Origin: Tetracentron sinense
Taxonomy: Eukaryota > Streptophyta > Magnoliopsida > Trochodendrales > Trochodendraceae
Length of the DNA: 64,000 nucleotides
Direction: 5' to 3'
Assembly: GCA_015143295.1 (NCBI GenBank)
Contig: CM026568.1
Location: 18,358,607 to 18,422,606 of the forward strand
Shown here: positions 21,787-33,400 of the stretch, piece by piece
How the letters are laid out: every line of letters begins with the position of its first letter
Numbering within the stretch: the first letter of the stretch is position 1
Position numbers and translations under genes: made by a program
The notes under the pieces: model-generated
What the model was told of the DNA's origin: nothing
The model's database searches: none
Seen by the model: the letters and a program-made list of their open reading frames with translations, nothing else

Positions 21787-22158
21787 TAGGGCTATAAATG
21801 GATCAGATATGCCTAGATCCAAATCCGATCTGATTGAAAATCCGAGAGATCTGGATCCAATCTGAGATCCGTCAGATTACAAATTATCAAATCTGAATCC
21901 GAATCCAACTAATTCTAGATCAGTACTGTATTATATTATTTTTGTAAAAGTATATAAATATTATAAATATTATTATTATATATAATCTAATCGGATCTGA
22001 TTTTAATTGGATCGGATCACTATAGATCCAAACCCAATTCTATTATAATCGGATTCAAGATATCGGATCCGGATCCTATCCGACGGATCTATTATAGGAT
22101 TAAGATCTCGTCTAATCGGATTGGATTCGGATCAAGATCCGATCCATTGACAGCCCTA
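21787..22158. mobile_element. hAT-like MITE rich in GGATC motifs
   Basis: The ends TAGGGCTATAAATGGATC and GATCCATTGACAGCCCTA are inverted repeats. The flanking 8-mers ATAGGGAT and GATGGGAT match only in their last five bases, so the duplication is weak. The interior is a dense series of GGATC, CGGAT and ATCCGA words on both strands, with an AT-rich centre. Confidence 0.7.
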
Positions 22159-22159
22159 G

Positions 22160-22520
22160 ATGGGATACGTGCAGGGCATTTTTGAAATAACACCAATAAT
22201 CAAAATGGTGTTTTCATCTCATGATTGTTGTGTTCTTCTTAAAAATAGTCTCTGCAGGTATTTACGTGGCAGACTCTCCCGAATTTAACTAGGAATCCTT
22301 GTAAAGGTCATCTATAAAAGATCTGGACTCGGCATCTAGTTGTTCATATATTTTGAAACTGCAAATAAAGCGAAGAACCATGTTCAAGCTAGCTTACGAA
22401 GTCTGGGCTCCTTTAGGCCTAGCTCAACATATTTTAACTAGGCTGGATTCCGTCCCCATAAACAGACCAAGCTGAGCACAAACTGACCTCAGCTCGGCCA
22501 CGCTCTGCCCAATGTGTTGA
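22160..22520. other. Possible LTR-like fragment
   Basis: A TATAAAAG box (about 22312) is followed 60 bp later by AATAAAG. This resembles an LTR R region, but no boundaries, partner or duplication were found. Confidence 0.2.
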
Positions 22521-22776
22521 TCTAGTTACAAGTTGACGAAAATAGATCATGCAAAAGCTGACCTAACGAAAATAGATCATCCCCAAATAATTAATAGTAG
22601 TGATTTAAAGATATCATATAAATTATCAAAGATTAGCAATTCACGTATACATGCTTTAGCAGAAGATATGGCTGCTGTAGTGTTGTTAGACATGAATGCT
22701 GAGAAAGGATTCGAGTTACCAATCCCACATGGTAATTGGGATTGGTTCTGAGAAAGAACAAGCAGAAGTAATTCAT

Positions 22777-22997
22777 TTATCAAAGAGATTAAAATGAAAG
22801 GAGATCTGGTTGAAGAGAAAACCGAAGCATCCCAAAATGTACTTTATGGTAGGGTTAGTTTGGGAAATATAAAAAAAGGAAGGGTAGTTTTGACACCCAA
22901 ATTGTTTTCCTGTACTACAGTACTGTCAACGTATACTTTAGAATGTTCCGGTTATCTCTTCAACCGGAGCTGCTGGTCATAGTAAATCTCTTTATCA
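22777..22997. mobile_element. Foldback MITE, family B, copy 1
   Basis: The arms AAAGAGATTAAAATG...CTGGTTGAAGAGAAAACC and GGTTATCTCTTCAACCGGAG...TAAATCTCTTT are imperfect mirrors. Copies at 33893-34095 and 49781-49980 share the CTCCGGTT/AACCGGAG and (A)GATTAACTATGA motifs. Confidence 0.65.
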
Positions 22998-22999
22998 AA

Positions 23000-24365
23000 G
23001 ATAGTTTTCATTTGTCCTAGCGTTTCATTTCTTATACAAATTGAGTCGATCGCTATTATCTATTAGGCTAATCTTAAAAGAGTGTAATACCAAGGTCGAC
23101 TAATAATGAGATGAATTTGTTATTTTTTTTGTAGTGTTAGTACTTGTTAGTGAAGGCCTAACATTTAGAAGCTTGGCTTAAGATTGGCTATGCATCCCTC
23201 GGATTGATCTCAGAACATCCCTCCCAAGTAATGGAATGTACTACCATTGGGCCAACCTCACAGTCTACAAGAGCTATGAATTATGTAATGAGTAAAATTT
23301 GTAAAAGAAAATGGTAAAATGAGAATTCTCCACTTTAACAAATTAACCGACATAGCCCACTTAGGCAATGTACTGACTCTCTTGAGTGTTATCTAATAGG
23401 TGACATCATCGTGACCACACAAGTCATGATGACTCCAATTGCCTATAAATAAATGAAGAATCACCATATAGAAGGGGATGGTGCGGAAGGCAAGAGAGAA
23501 AGTAAGAAAAGACAGATGAAGATGAAGAAGAAAAAGAAGAAGAAGAAGAAGAAGGAGAACTGAGAAACTTAGGGTCGCTCACACCCCAACCCCGAAGGGC
23601 TATGAAAACAGTCACCCACCTGATTCTTTCATCTTCATTTGATGTTCTACGCACCACTTGATGTTTTCCACGGCCTCACGATCGATTATTGTTACCGGAT
23701 GCTCTCTCGAAACGGTCATGTCCATCTGATGTTCTCTATGATCGGTACCCTTACACTCTGTCAATACCTGTTGTTTCTTGTTTATTTACTTAGTTATATG
23801 TTAATGTCACACTACCACATGCACGTCCACGAAATTAATCATCTGCTAGATATATTCATATCTGAACTCGTGCCTAACGCCGTCGACTATACCCGAGCTA
23901 CATCCTTCAAGCTATGTCCTCCGAGCTATATCTCCCGAGCTACGTCCTCTGAGCTATATCTACGTTTTATTATTAGGATACACTTAAAAAGTAGGTATGA
24001 AGCTACTATTTAAAGTAGAAGTTTTTACCCTTAAAATCTCTAAAGTGTAGATATGCAATTAATCTTCAACTTAACAATATAAAGTCCAACTAAGCATAAT
24101 TTTCAAATAAGCACTTCTTTTTAAACTAGTGCTAATAAACGCCACCTAAAAATGAGGACAAAATTGTCAATTATCTAATTTTCAAATTTTCTTTTCCAAA
24201 AGTAGGCTTCTCTAAAGTCAGGTTTATCGTGAGTAGTCTAGATTTCCAAAGGCTTCGGCTTTCTAGTTGTTGTGTTATCTATTCCAACAGTTGTACGAAA
24301 CGTAAGCTTTTGGTTGATTTTTTATCAGATTTTTCCTACAATATCAGATTGGGCCACAATTACCC
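23000..24365. other. Intergenic stretch without a supported gene
   Basis: It contains a GAA microsatellite (23518-23555). Short ORFs here, including the Ser-rich one across the microsatellite and a hydrophobic one at 23639-24013, have no recognisable domain. Confidence 0.4.
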
Positions 24366-24373
24366 CTAGGGGA

Positions 24374-25053
24374 TAGGGATGGCAATGGGCCAGGCCAATT
24401 CGGTAACCCACCCCAGGGCCAGCCAAAGCCATTTGGAGGCCTAAAGCGAGAATTCTAAATGGGGCTTTTTTTAAATTGCATTCGCTATAAAATGGGGCCT
24501 TTTTTAAATGGGGTCTGTTTTAGGGTTTCTTTTCACTAAATCAGATTTATAAAGTCATCCAACCTATGCTTTGGGGTATTCTTCATTTTTTTGGGGCCTA
24601 AAGCGCAAACTTTGATGCCTTAATGGACGGGCCGACCCTTCCCGCCCAGCCCCTAGTGGGACAGGTTTGGGGAGCTTCTAAACGAGGGGCGGGTTTGGGA
24701 AAGAGATGTTAAACCCGAGTCGAGATCGGGCTGGGGATGGGTTTAGGCTACCCTGCCCCGTTTATAATACCAAATCACTATTTTGCCCTTAGTTTATTAA
24801 TAAAATTACCTCATTATACTAATTATAGTATGAAATATAGTGTTGACCCGTCTCGACCCGCCCAATCTAGTGCTTAACAGGGTAGGGCGGGGCGGGGCGG
24901 GGCGGGGCGGGGCGGGGACGAGTTAAAAACTGTTTTGAAAAATTAGAAGAGGCCTACCACAGTTCTTGAGATATGTTTGGGGTAGGAGTTTTCCATTAGG
25001 GGTGGGGTCGGGATGGGGGTCCCCGGCACAAAACCGCCTTGTTGCCATCCCTA
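24374..25053. mobile_element. Non-autonomous hAT element, TSD CTAGGGGA
   Basis: The 680-bp element has ends TAGGGATGGCAATGGG and GTTGCCATCCCTA and a perfect 8-bp duplication CTAGGGGA (24366-24373, 25054-25061), diagnostic of hAT. The interior is rich in GGGCCGGG-like and GGGTTT-like words and carries a GGGGC run (24890-24918). No transposase. Confidence 0.9.
24890..24918 (+). repeat. (GGGGC)n run, possible G-quadruplex
   Basis: Six consecutive GGGGC/GGCGG units lie inside the hAT element. The G-tracts are suitable for a quadruplex on the plus strand. Confidence 0.7.
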
Positions 25054-25319
25054 CTAGGGGATAATTGGATACATGGCATAATGGTGTGAAAGCCGGAGAA
25101 TTAGCCTTTGTGTAATCTTCTCTCACAAAAACTTGATTTTCAGGGATTGGATTTTAAAATTGGTCATTTGACCAGATTTTTCCTCATTTTATATCTAATT
25201 GACCGAGGAAAAAAAGGTACCTAGACATTATATGGTTCACTAGTGGTTTAATACTAAACCCTCATTAGATGGAATCATAAATAAATATATATATATATAT
25301 ATAGTAGCATTCTAATGAG

Positions 25320-25712
25320 TCATGCTCATTAAAGTCTTTAATGAATGGTCCCAAACAACATGACATGTGATGGGTTGTTCTAAAATCAAACTGTTGGATG
25401 TCAAGACAGATCTATCAAGAAACACATGCCAAAAAATCAGCTCAATCAAACTTTTATAGACCATCTGATTGAAGATGAGAACATTGACTATTTCTATAAC
25501 CTAGTTAGGGTTTAGTGAACACTAGGGGGTTAATGCTTTTTTAAACTAGGGTCTAATCGAATGGTCTAAATACGTCCGATCAGAATGATTTTTTGACATG
25601 TGTATCTCAATGGACCCACCTCAATATCCAACCGGTGAATTTAAAAAAAGATTGTCACATGTCATCTTTTTAGAGGGACCGCTCATTAAAAGCTTTAATG
25701 AGCATATATGAC
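25320..25712. mobile_element. Foldback MITE with CTCATTAAAG ends
   Basis: ATGCTCATTAAAGTCTTTAA...GGTCCC pairs with GGGACCGCTCATT...TTTAATGAGCAT. The ends are themselves small palindromes. Imperfect inner pairing continues (CACATGTCAT). Confidence 0.65.
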
Positions 25713-25719
25713 TAATTAA

Positions 25720-26100
25720 TACCCTTCCCTATATACATATATAGATTATCATTTGCATAGCTTACTACAAGTTATAGTGAACCACCCTTCTAAAATCTCG
25801 ACACCTAGCATGTCCTTTGGAACGCTGACAGTACTTGGATGTCAAGGTGGGTCCCATATGGTAAAAAGTAGGTCACTCGAACAATTATAGAACGCGGATT
25901 AGACTCTAGTTTGTCAGTATTAATGTGATAGGGTTCATTCGACCTACCTAGGTTATAGAAATCTCGGATTTTTCAACATTCAATTAGATGGTCTAGAAAT
26001 GTTCGATTGCCCTAATTTATTACAACGTTACTCCCAATGGATCCATCTAAACAATAAACGGTCAGAATAAAAACAACAACCTACCACGAGTTCTTTTTAG
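25720..26100. other. Intergenic, repeat-like sequence
   Basis: No coding region. The text resembles the interior of 25320-25712 (CCAATGGATCCA, a 'GGTCTAGAAATG' class of words), suggesting an older relative. Confidence 0.35.
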
Positions 26101-26106
26101 AGCAGT

Positions 26107-26216
26107 GATAGGCGTACCCTTGAAATCTATTTACAAACCTAAGGCTGGACACTGTTACAAACCTAAGGCTGTGTCTAGCCTCAAGTTTGTAAATAGATTT
26201 CACGGGTACGTTATTT
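26107..26216. repeat. Small foldback element
   Basis: CGTACCC..GAAATCTATTTACAAAC pairs with GTTTGTAAATAGATTTC..GGGTACG (26113-26210). A directly repeated ACAAACCTAAGGCTG lies in the loop region. Confidence 0.8.
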
Positions 26217-26219
26217 CAT

Positions 26220-27880
26220 TCTTCTTATGCTGAGCCACTCACTAGATGTTTTCATCACTAGATGTTTTCATGAGTGACGACTATTAGAATGTCACCATAT
26301 ATATATAGCTAATCTAATTTTTATAGCAAACTATAACACCCAAAATTTTAAGCTAGAAGGTTTAGATAATATTAGCAATTAATTGTTGAGTAGGCTAGTA
26401 GAAATGATTCGAGGTTAATAAGATTCTTTCTACCTTAATTAAGAAACGACCATTATGTGATTTACACTGAAAATATTTTAAAGTGGGCAATAATATCATG
26501 ACGAAAAGAGTGAATAAGATTGTTGTACCCATGAAACACCTACAAATGGGTATTAGCGGTAGCGTATATTCCCAGTTTGGTGGTATGGGACTGATTCCCG
26601 AGTTGGTGTGGCCCACAATTTTGCACAACTAAGTGAACTAACATACTAAACTACTAGGCATGACATCTACCTTCCTAACATTGCAAAAAGGGTGTTAAAA
26701 TGAGGCAGAGCTTAGCTTCAATTGCCTCGAGTGGGACTACCCTTTTCTATGGATAAATGGTTGTAAAGAGAATTTATTTCATCATTACAACATTGTCATC
26801 GATTTTACTTCAAAAACGATAGCTTCGCTCAAGGGGCTAGAGATGGAGCCCCGCCTAAAAAAAAAAAAACGATCCACTTGGGAGGATTGATCATTTAAGC
26901 ATTAATTAACTTTTTCCCTTGAATTAAATAATAAAGAGTAAATATAAGGGATTGTTTAGTCATTATAATTTTGTACTAGATTAATTTTTTGTATATTGTA
27001 AGGTGGATCTGAAAAGATGGGAAAGATATCCTTCTATGTCGTACAGATGGCTTTCATCCAGGGAATTCCTCATTTTTCTTCCTAGGATTGAAAATTCTAT
27101 AATATTTTACATATTTGTATCACAAAAAAAAGAAAAGGTATTAGTCCCATCAGGTAGGCATATGTTGTGCACTAATACTTAGGGTACCACACTCGCTCCT
27201 TTGGTCGGTATCCCTTTTGGTGGATTGTCGTTGGGGAGTCCTTCTATGCTGTGCGTGCGTGTTTAGTACTGTGTGTGTGTGAGTATTGTCTGTTGTTTCC
27301 TTCACATAAAAATAAATAAAATAAAATAGGGGGGGATCGTAAACCAACAAGCCTAACCTTGGGGTAGAAAAGTAAAAAAACCAGTTACATTCCTTCAAAA
27401 CCAACTTCACGATGCTACGTGGAACTCCATCTCAAGGTTCGAAATCCCAGTGTAATTTCGTTTTCATTGTAACTATTTCAAATCAAAATCCCACATACTT
27501 TGTTTTGACAGCTTTTTTTCTGAAAGTTTGAAATTTTGGGTCAAATATCAGAATTTCAAAATTTTGGTTGAAATTTCAAAATTTTATTTTGTAATAAAAT
27601 TATGAAATATTCTAAAATATTTAGAAAAATTTATCAAAATTTTGGAAATTTTTAACAAATACATAATAATATTTATATAAATGTATGAAATTTTAATAAA
27701 ATATATGTTCGTCCAAAATTTAAACCAAAATTTTTTAAAATATTTAATTTTAATAAAATATTGAAACTAAAAGTTCAGAATTTTAACTAGGAAATCCGAA
27801 AATTCTAAAATTTTGATTCAGGTTAAAGGATCGAAATTACTAATATAAACGCGATTTCAAACAATGCAATCCATCCCACT
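26220..27880. other. Gene-free stretch
   Basis: No supported gene. The AT-rich part 27540-27840 repeats words such as AAATTTTGAAATTT. A CACACA-type run lies near 27250-27300. Confidence 0.4.
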
Positions 27881-27924
27881 AAACCCCACTTGATGACCTA
27901 CTTTTGAGATTCATTCGTTTAAGA

Positions 27925-28440
27925 TCAATCAAACATTTTGAGTCCCCAAGGATCCATAGCTCCATCACACCATAGTGCATGGAATTCGGATGGGCAATAG
28001 CGCTCGTTGTTGTGGTATTGCCCCATTGTGTTTGAAAATCAGGGGCCCCATATTCAACAAGGTAGGCCCCACATAGATCCATAGAGGAGGGCCTCACTTG
28101 TTTTTTCAGACACAATGGGGCAACAGTGCAACAACGAGCACTGTTGCCATCCAAACTCCAGCGCATGTGTGTGGCCGACCTCTTCATTAAAGTCCACCTT
28201 GCTGTCACGCAGGGTTACATCTCCTTTCAGACACAGCCCGGCCAAATCCATCGCCACCTTACCCTCTTCGTCATGTAGGACATCTCCTATTACAGACTCA
28301 TCACGAATGTTCACCCATCTATCAAAGTTCAGCTTCTTCCATATGGCTCTCTTGTTGGATATCACCCGATCATCTCTCAAGAGCTTCTGCTTCCCATATT
28401 TCTCTCTCCACGTGCATTCAAAACAATATTTATTAACCTT
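27925..28440 (-). pseudogene. Exon of an unrecognised host gene, split by a MITE
   Basis: The minus strand from about 28440 reads an open, non-repetitive coding stretch (KRAIWKKLNFDRWVNIRDES, VIGDVLHDEEGKVAMDLAGL and on) to VGHTHA at 28160. There a MITE (27982-28159) interrupts it. Beyond the MITE and one copy of its 8-bp duplication the frame continues for about 16 codons (starting LWCDGAMDPWG) to TGA at 27927-27925. The composition looks like a genuine conserved protein C-terminus rather than a transposon. I do not recognise the family. Upstream exons were not found, so this is a fragment or a disrupted gene. Confidence 0.55.
27982..28159. mobile_element. hAT-like MITE inside an exon
   Basis: The ends (GAATTCGGATGG / CCATCCAAACTCC on plus) are followed inward by long arms: GCTCGTTGTTG... 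and CAACAACGAGC. The flanking 8-mers AGTGCATG (27974-27981) and AGCGCATG (28160-28167) differ at one base. The centre pairs GGGGCCCCATAT-like with GTAGGCCCCACA-like words. Confidence 0.8.
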
Positions 28441-28639
28441 CAGTGGAACTCTTGCAAAACATCACCCCTTGAAATTAGTTCTTATGTCCACTCTAATAAA
28501 AGAGATACACCATAGCATTAGAGCAAACGGTAGGTTTTGTTAGCCTCTTTGAAAGCGGCGTAGGAAGACAACATTATCAATAATCATAACCTAGGACTCT
28601 TCATGCATCCTAGCTTTTTCATCCACCCAATGTTGACAT

Positions 28640-28900
28640 CTAACCTATTTGATGACACCATTTTTCGATGACACGTGTTATTGTGATGTATTGGGAGAAA
28701 GACACTTGTGTCTTTCTCTTGAAGAAAGTGATTCTAAAAAAAAAAGTGAAACTAGCATTATCCAATGAGAGATTTAGAAAGGGTTGTGACACCCCATTTT
28801 CTTGACAGGCAATGCTAGTATCACTTTTTTTCAAACTCATTTTCTTTACAAAGAAAGCATGTGTTATTTTCTTAAATTAAGAGAAAGACATGTGTTTTCC
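28640..28900. repeat. Imperfect inverted repeat with GAAGAAAGTG/CACTTTTTTTC arms
   Basis: ACACTTGTGTCTTTCTC...AGTGAAACTAGCATTATCC pairs loosely with GGCAATGCTAGTATCACTTT...AAGAAAGCATGTGT. Half-copies occur near 17680-17760 and 29105-29165. Confidence 0.5.
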
Positions 28901-28914
28901 ACTAGGGAAAAGAT

Positions 28915-29095
28915 TTGCTCTGAAGGATGCCTGAGCATCCAGCTCGGGCATCCACAAATCATGCGACACTTGGGGATAATTTGGAGGAGAAGTCATTTCA
29001 TTTTCTCCCCATGATTTTGACTTCTCCCCAATTGATATTTCCTCACTTTTAAATGCCACATGCCCCATGATTTGTGGATGGCAGAGCCAATCTTT
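28915..29095. mobile_element. MITE, family D relative
   Basis: The inner GGAGAAGTCA...TTTTGACTTCTCC arms and ATCATGCGACACTTGG match the elements at 38808-39068 and 60549-60838. The outer ends (CTGAAGGATGCCTGAGC...GATTTGTGGATGGCAGAGCC) differ. Confidence 0.6.
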
Positions 29096-30054
29096 TGCCT
29101 TTCCAGTAACACTCTCTCCATTCAAAAAAGAGTAAGTGTTCAAAGAAACTGATGCTAGCATTATCCTTTTCTTGACAATGCACACCCCTTTTTCGGAAAC
29201 AATATGCAAAAGATTGATGTCCCGTCTTTGTGAGCCCACCAAAATACCTTTTTTTTTAATCAAAGAGGGGCGTCTGCATTGTGAGAAGAGTGCAACAGCA
29301 AAATCCTTCAGAAAGTGCCTCTAAACATATAATGAAAATATATAGAATAATATTATGGGATCACCTTGTCTAATGGAACTCAATATTACCAATTGGCATT
29401 TGGCCATGACAGTCTTCACAATGTCCTACACTACTATGTAGTTGGGCTTTTCCACATCAAGTTTTATGCTCGTCCAACCTGACTCTTAATGAAACTATTG
29501 AATATTTTAGGAGAAATCAATAATATGTCCATAATTAGCCTAATGCAAGTACCATTTTATTTTATTTTACTTTAGGCTGGGTAATCATTTATATATATAT
29601 ATATATATATATCATTCTACTAATAAAAGTACATGGAGTAACCTAAACTTTATGTAGACAAAATTAACCTTTATGTTACTTTATTATTCATAAAGTAAAC
29701 ATTATATTAATAAATAAAAAGAGAATTTTAGGACTAATTTTTATAGTGATTCTTAGGGATAGTATGGCCATTAGAAATTTCATTAATGACATTCTATTTA
29801 AATAATAAGCACATAAATTTAAGAAATTTACTCTCACCTTTATATTCAAGCCACGGTATTAATATATTTTATTAGTAATTATATTAATTTTTTATTTGAC
29901 ATAGAATTCTATTTAGTCTCAAATTACTCCACATTAGAATTCTAATTAATATACATCTCTAACCTTTCATCTTCTTAATCTATCCACACTAAAAGTTTCG
30001 TCAAAGTTACTCCTCTTTTCCAGCATAGACGGAACGTGAATGGTGGGCCTCTTA

Positions 30055-30370
30055 GGGCCTGTTTGGCATCATTCTCACGGAATGATTCCGCATTCCAGAA
30101 CAACCCAAGTAGACAGAAACTCGTTTGGGAGGAGTTATGGGTTCAACCCAGGTTCGAAACGGTACCCAACGGCACGGTTTTTGCGGAACAAAAAAAAACT
30201 GCTTGGAATGGCACAACTGCATGCTTCTTTTGTTCCCAAAAAAAAAAAGCAAACACAAGTCGTATTGAGTTGGGCGCTAGTGAAGAAAGTCGCAGGGGAC
30301 GACGAAGAGGAACCAAGATCCGGCAATGATCAACTCCAGTAACCACTCCGGATGGCGACAATGTATTCCC

Positions 30371-30404
<34 letters not shown>

Positions 30405-31525
30405 TTCTCTCTACCTCTCTTGTTTTGATTCAACAAAAATATTGTATCATCTTCATCTTTGTTGTCTTGCATGGTTTTATTGAAGATATTTGGACTATTC
30501 ATCTTGTAGATCTAATAAGGATTTTCGGGGATTTCTTTGTTTTTTTTTTTTTTTTCTGGGTACTCTCTTCCAAGCATGATCTCTCTAATGGGGTTTCCTC
30601 TTCTAGATCTATCACTGTTAGATTTTTGGGGGTTCTCTTCAACCCATGATCTCTCTAATGGGGGTTGCTCTTGAAGGACTGTTAACAAATTTTTTGGGGT
30701 TCTTCTTTATAGATTTATTTTTATTTTTTTGGTTTCTCTTTGTTTAAATATTTTGGGTTCGTCTCTTTTTTTTTTTTTTTTTTTATAATGATGTTTTACA
30801 AATTTATTTTTCCCGATTTGCCTTCCATTAACAAAATTCTGGGGTTTCTCTTGTATATATATCAATATTAAAAAAAAAAAAAGGTTTCTCTTTGTTAACA
30901 AATTTTTGAGATTCCTCTCGTAAATTTTTTTGACTGCTCTGCCTACGAGATGTTTGGGATTTCTCTTTGTATATTTTCAGTTTGTATTCCATTGACAAAA
31001 TTTTTTGGGGCTTATAAATTCTTAGCCTATGACTGTTATAGTGGGCTATAATTCTTAGGCTATGGCAGAAATTCTATGTTGGTCCTATTTGTTAGTATGA
31101 GTGAATTGTCAATTCAACTCTGAAATTCTTAGGCTACCATCTGTTTGTATGTATCTATGTTGGCTAGATCTGTTGCTTCCTTCCATATTTTTTTCACTCT
31201 AATCGAATTGCCAATTCAACTCTGTAATTTTTTGGTGCAAAGGGCTTTGCCTTCTTACATGTATTTGAAAGTAAAACATCCAGACTAGTGATACTTTGTT
31301 GCATTCTAGTTAGTCCTTTGTGATTCTGTTTTTGTTAGAATAATGTTATTGTGATTATGTTTCTTTTTTTTAATTCATTCAAACGCGATTCTGCTGCTTC
31401 TGTTCCCCGAATAGAGTCAGGTTAACTACATCCAAATGAGTTCTAAGAATATAAACATTCCAAAAAGAATTATAGTGTTCCAGAGAATAGAATCGTTTCT
31501 GATCCGGAATGATGCAAACGGGCCC
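30055..31525. mobile_element. Non-autonomous PIF/Harbinger-like element, TSD TTA
   Basis: The 1471-bp element has ends GGGCCTGTTTGGCATCATTC and GGAATGATGCAAACGGGCCC. It is flanked by TTA on both sides (30052-30054, 31526-31528), the 3-bp duplication typical of PIF/Harbinger. Inside are a CT microsatellite (30370-30415) and a T-rich region where phrases like TTTGGGGTTTCTC recur. No transposase or DDE motif is visible; short ORFs near 30036-30340 are not convincing genes. Confidence 0.8.
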
Positions 31526-31529
31526 TTAG

Positions 31530-32140
31530 CTGCCACATCTCTAGGCTCGAACTCTAGTCCTCTCAGAAGGGAAAGACACGTCCTACCACAGGATCAAAGC
31601 ATGCATAGAAGTACCTTTGGAGAGGAGAAAATATTCTATCTAATCTTATTAGCCAGAGTCTATTGGTTAGAATTTTTGCTATTGTTTATGAGGTTAAGAG
31701 AGAACATACGTTCAATAGTTGCTTTACAACCCAGGGGGTATTTTTGTTTCCGTCCCAGTGAAATAATCACAACTTTTAATGAATGTCCTTTCTAGTCTCA
31801 ATCCACATCCCCTCTTCTGACGTTAATCTCTAAATCCTATTCTTATGGTTCTAGGCAGTGGTGTGCAAAACATTTGTATTTTGGTCGCCCATTTTAACCA
31901 GGATGTCCCATCTCTTTGGATTCCAAAATTTTCACCACTGTTAATTTCTCATTTTCCTTTATTTAACATTGTTCTTCCCCCATCAATTCTAAGCAATATG
32001 GATTGCTCATTCTAGATTCTTGCATTTTCTTATAGTATCCTCTAATTCTTTTATTTTAAGTTTAGTGTTCCCAAATTCTACTATACTCCATATAGTTGCC
32101 AATTTAGAGAATTCCTTACATTTAAGACAGTTTTTTTTTG
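31530..32140. other. Gene-free stretch
   Basis: Nothing supported was found between the Harbinger-like element and the next MITE. Confidence 0.4.
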
Positions 32141-32144
32141 GTTA

Positions 32145-32237
32145 AAGCTTCTGAGACCCACTTAGGGCCGAGACCACCGAGACCATGCTCTTAGAGCATG
32201 GTCTTGGCCCTAATGGGGTCTCAGTAGCAAAGTCCTT
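32145..32237. mobile_element. MITE, 'TGAGACC' family, short copy 3
   Basis: TCTGAGACCCACTTAGGGCC pairs with GGCCCTAATGGGGTCTCAG, with GACCATGCTCTTAGAGCATGG at the centre. Confidence 0.8.
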
Positions 32238-32609
32238 TTTTTTTTTTTTTAATCTTACTATTTCTGGTTATCATTTATCTAGGTTAATATGCTGGTTAGG
32301 AGTTAGGTTAGGTGAGTACACATGATGGACTACTGCAACGCAAAACCGAGTTGTTCGCCCCCCAAAGGAGTCCATCATACCACTGGAGCAAACCAGGAAT
32401 GAGGGATGAGGTGTCATTTCAAGGCAAGTTGAAAGATCTTTAACTCCATTAGTTTCCTTTCTCCCTATATCTTTAAGCCCAGAATGGGTGAGCCACATCG
32501 TCTCAAATCTATACGGTTTCCTTCTAAATTCCTACACACGGATTTGTGTGGAGGATGAGAACATGATCTAAACCTACAACACAAAGGCGATTCACCATAG
32601 CAAGGTCAT

Positions 32610-32880
32610 TCCTACAGTCAGGGATTACCTGAAAAGCTTAGGTCGGCCAGATCACAGTAGTTTGAGTACCTGAACTCCTCAATAAGGGACCAGGTTAGCA
32701 TACATCCAACTCTTTTCTCCTCGATGGCGAGAGTTGCATTGAAGTCCCGGATGACCAGTCACTCCTCAGGGATGCAGTTTGTTATTTCACAAAATTCTTT
32801 TCATATTGCTTCTCACTCTCTTGCACTTGGATAGCCAAAAGAAACCATTGCTAGTTTTCTATCATACCAATTACAGCAGC
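32610..32880 (-). pseudogene. LINE endonuclease (APE-type) fragment
   Basis: The minus strand reads LVIRDFNATLAIEEKRVG, matching the 'WLviGDFNa' motif of plant L1-type LINE endonucleases. It is preceded by the Y/SARE...KEFCEITNCIPEE segment and followed by IEEFRYSNYCDLADLSFSGN. Stops interrupt it and the Gly of GDFN is Arg. The endonuclease nicks target DNA for insertion. No RT follows on this strand, so it is an isolated fragment. Confidence 0.7.
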
Positions 32881-33040
32881 ATGAATGAGTCTTACTGTGT
32901 CCTATAGAATTTCCACTTCACGTTTTTTTTTTTAATAGGAAAGATAGTATTAAGAATAAAAATATTTACAATCTGACGTACTGATGACCCGTGCATCCTC
33001 GGCAACAATTTGAGCCAGGGTTTCGGGAAATTCGAGGGAG

Positions 33041-33236
33041 ACAGGTATACTTCCTGGACAGAGGTACAATATATTCAGATAAAAAGTCTTTCTACCCTAT
33101 TACATTCTCTACATTCGAAACTATCTTGACTTTGCTACTGAGACAGATATACTTCCCGGACAGAGGTACAATATATTTAGATAAAAAGTCTTTCTGCACT
33201 ATTACATTTGGAAACTATCTTGACTTTGCTACTGAG
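33041..33236. repeat. Tandem duplication of about 100 bp at a MITE edge
   Basis: Units 33041-33142 and 33143-33236 share GGACAGAGGTACAATATATT, AGATAAAAAGTCTTTCT and the end TTGACTTTGCTACTGAG. That end is also the first bases of the MITE that follows. Confidence 0.85.
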
Positions 33237-33382
33237 ACAGTAAAAGGGCCGAGACAACCGTGACCGTGCATCCATGCACGGGAATTCAGGCGGGATCCAT
33301 GTTCACATGGTAAGCCCCACCTGAAATCCCCTGCGCGGTCTCAATGGTCTCGACCCTTCTGTGGTCTCAATAGCATTTCCCA
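33221..33382. mobile_element. MITE, 'TGAGACC' family, copy 4
   Basis: Ends are GACTTTGCTACTGAGAC and GGTCTCAATAGCATTTCCC. The arms contain GGGCCGAGAC...GTGCATCCATGCACGGGA. Confidence 0.75.
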
Positions 33383-33400
33383 AAGATAATAGTATCAAAT

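Noticed and set aside
23424-23657. Ser-rich ORF on minus
   Set aside because: It is produced by the GAA/TTC microsatellite.
30140-30180. GGTTCGAAAC resembling a tRNA/SINE B box
   Set aside because: No A box at the right distance and no tRNA fold; it is inside a Harbinger-like element.
30326-30649. ORF with Ser-Leu runs
   Set aside because: It is produced by the CT microsatellite and T-rich sequence.
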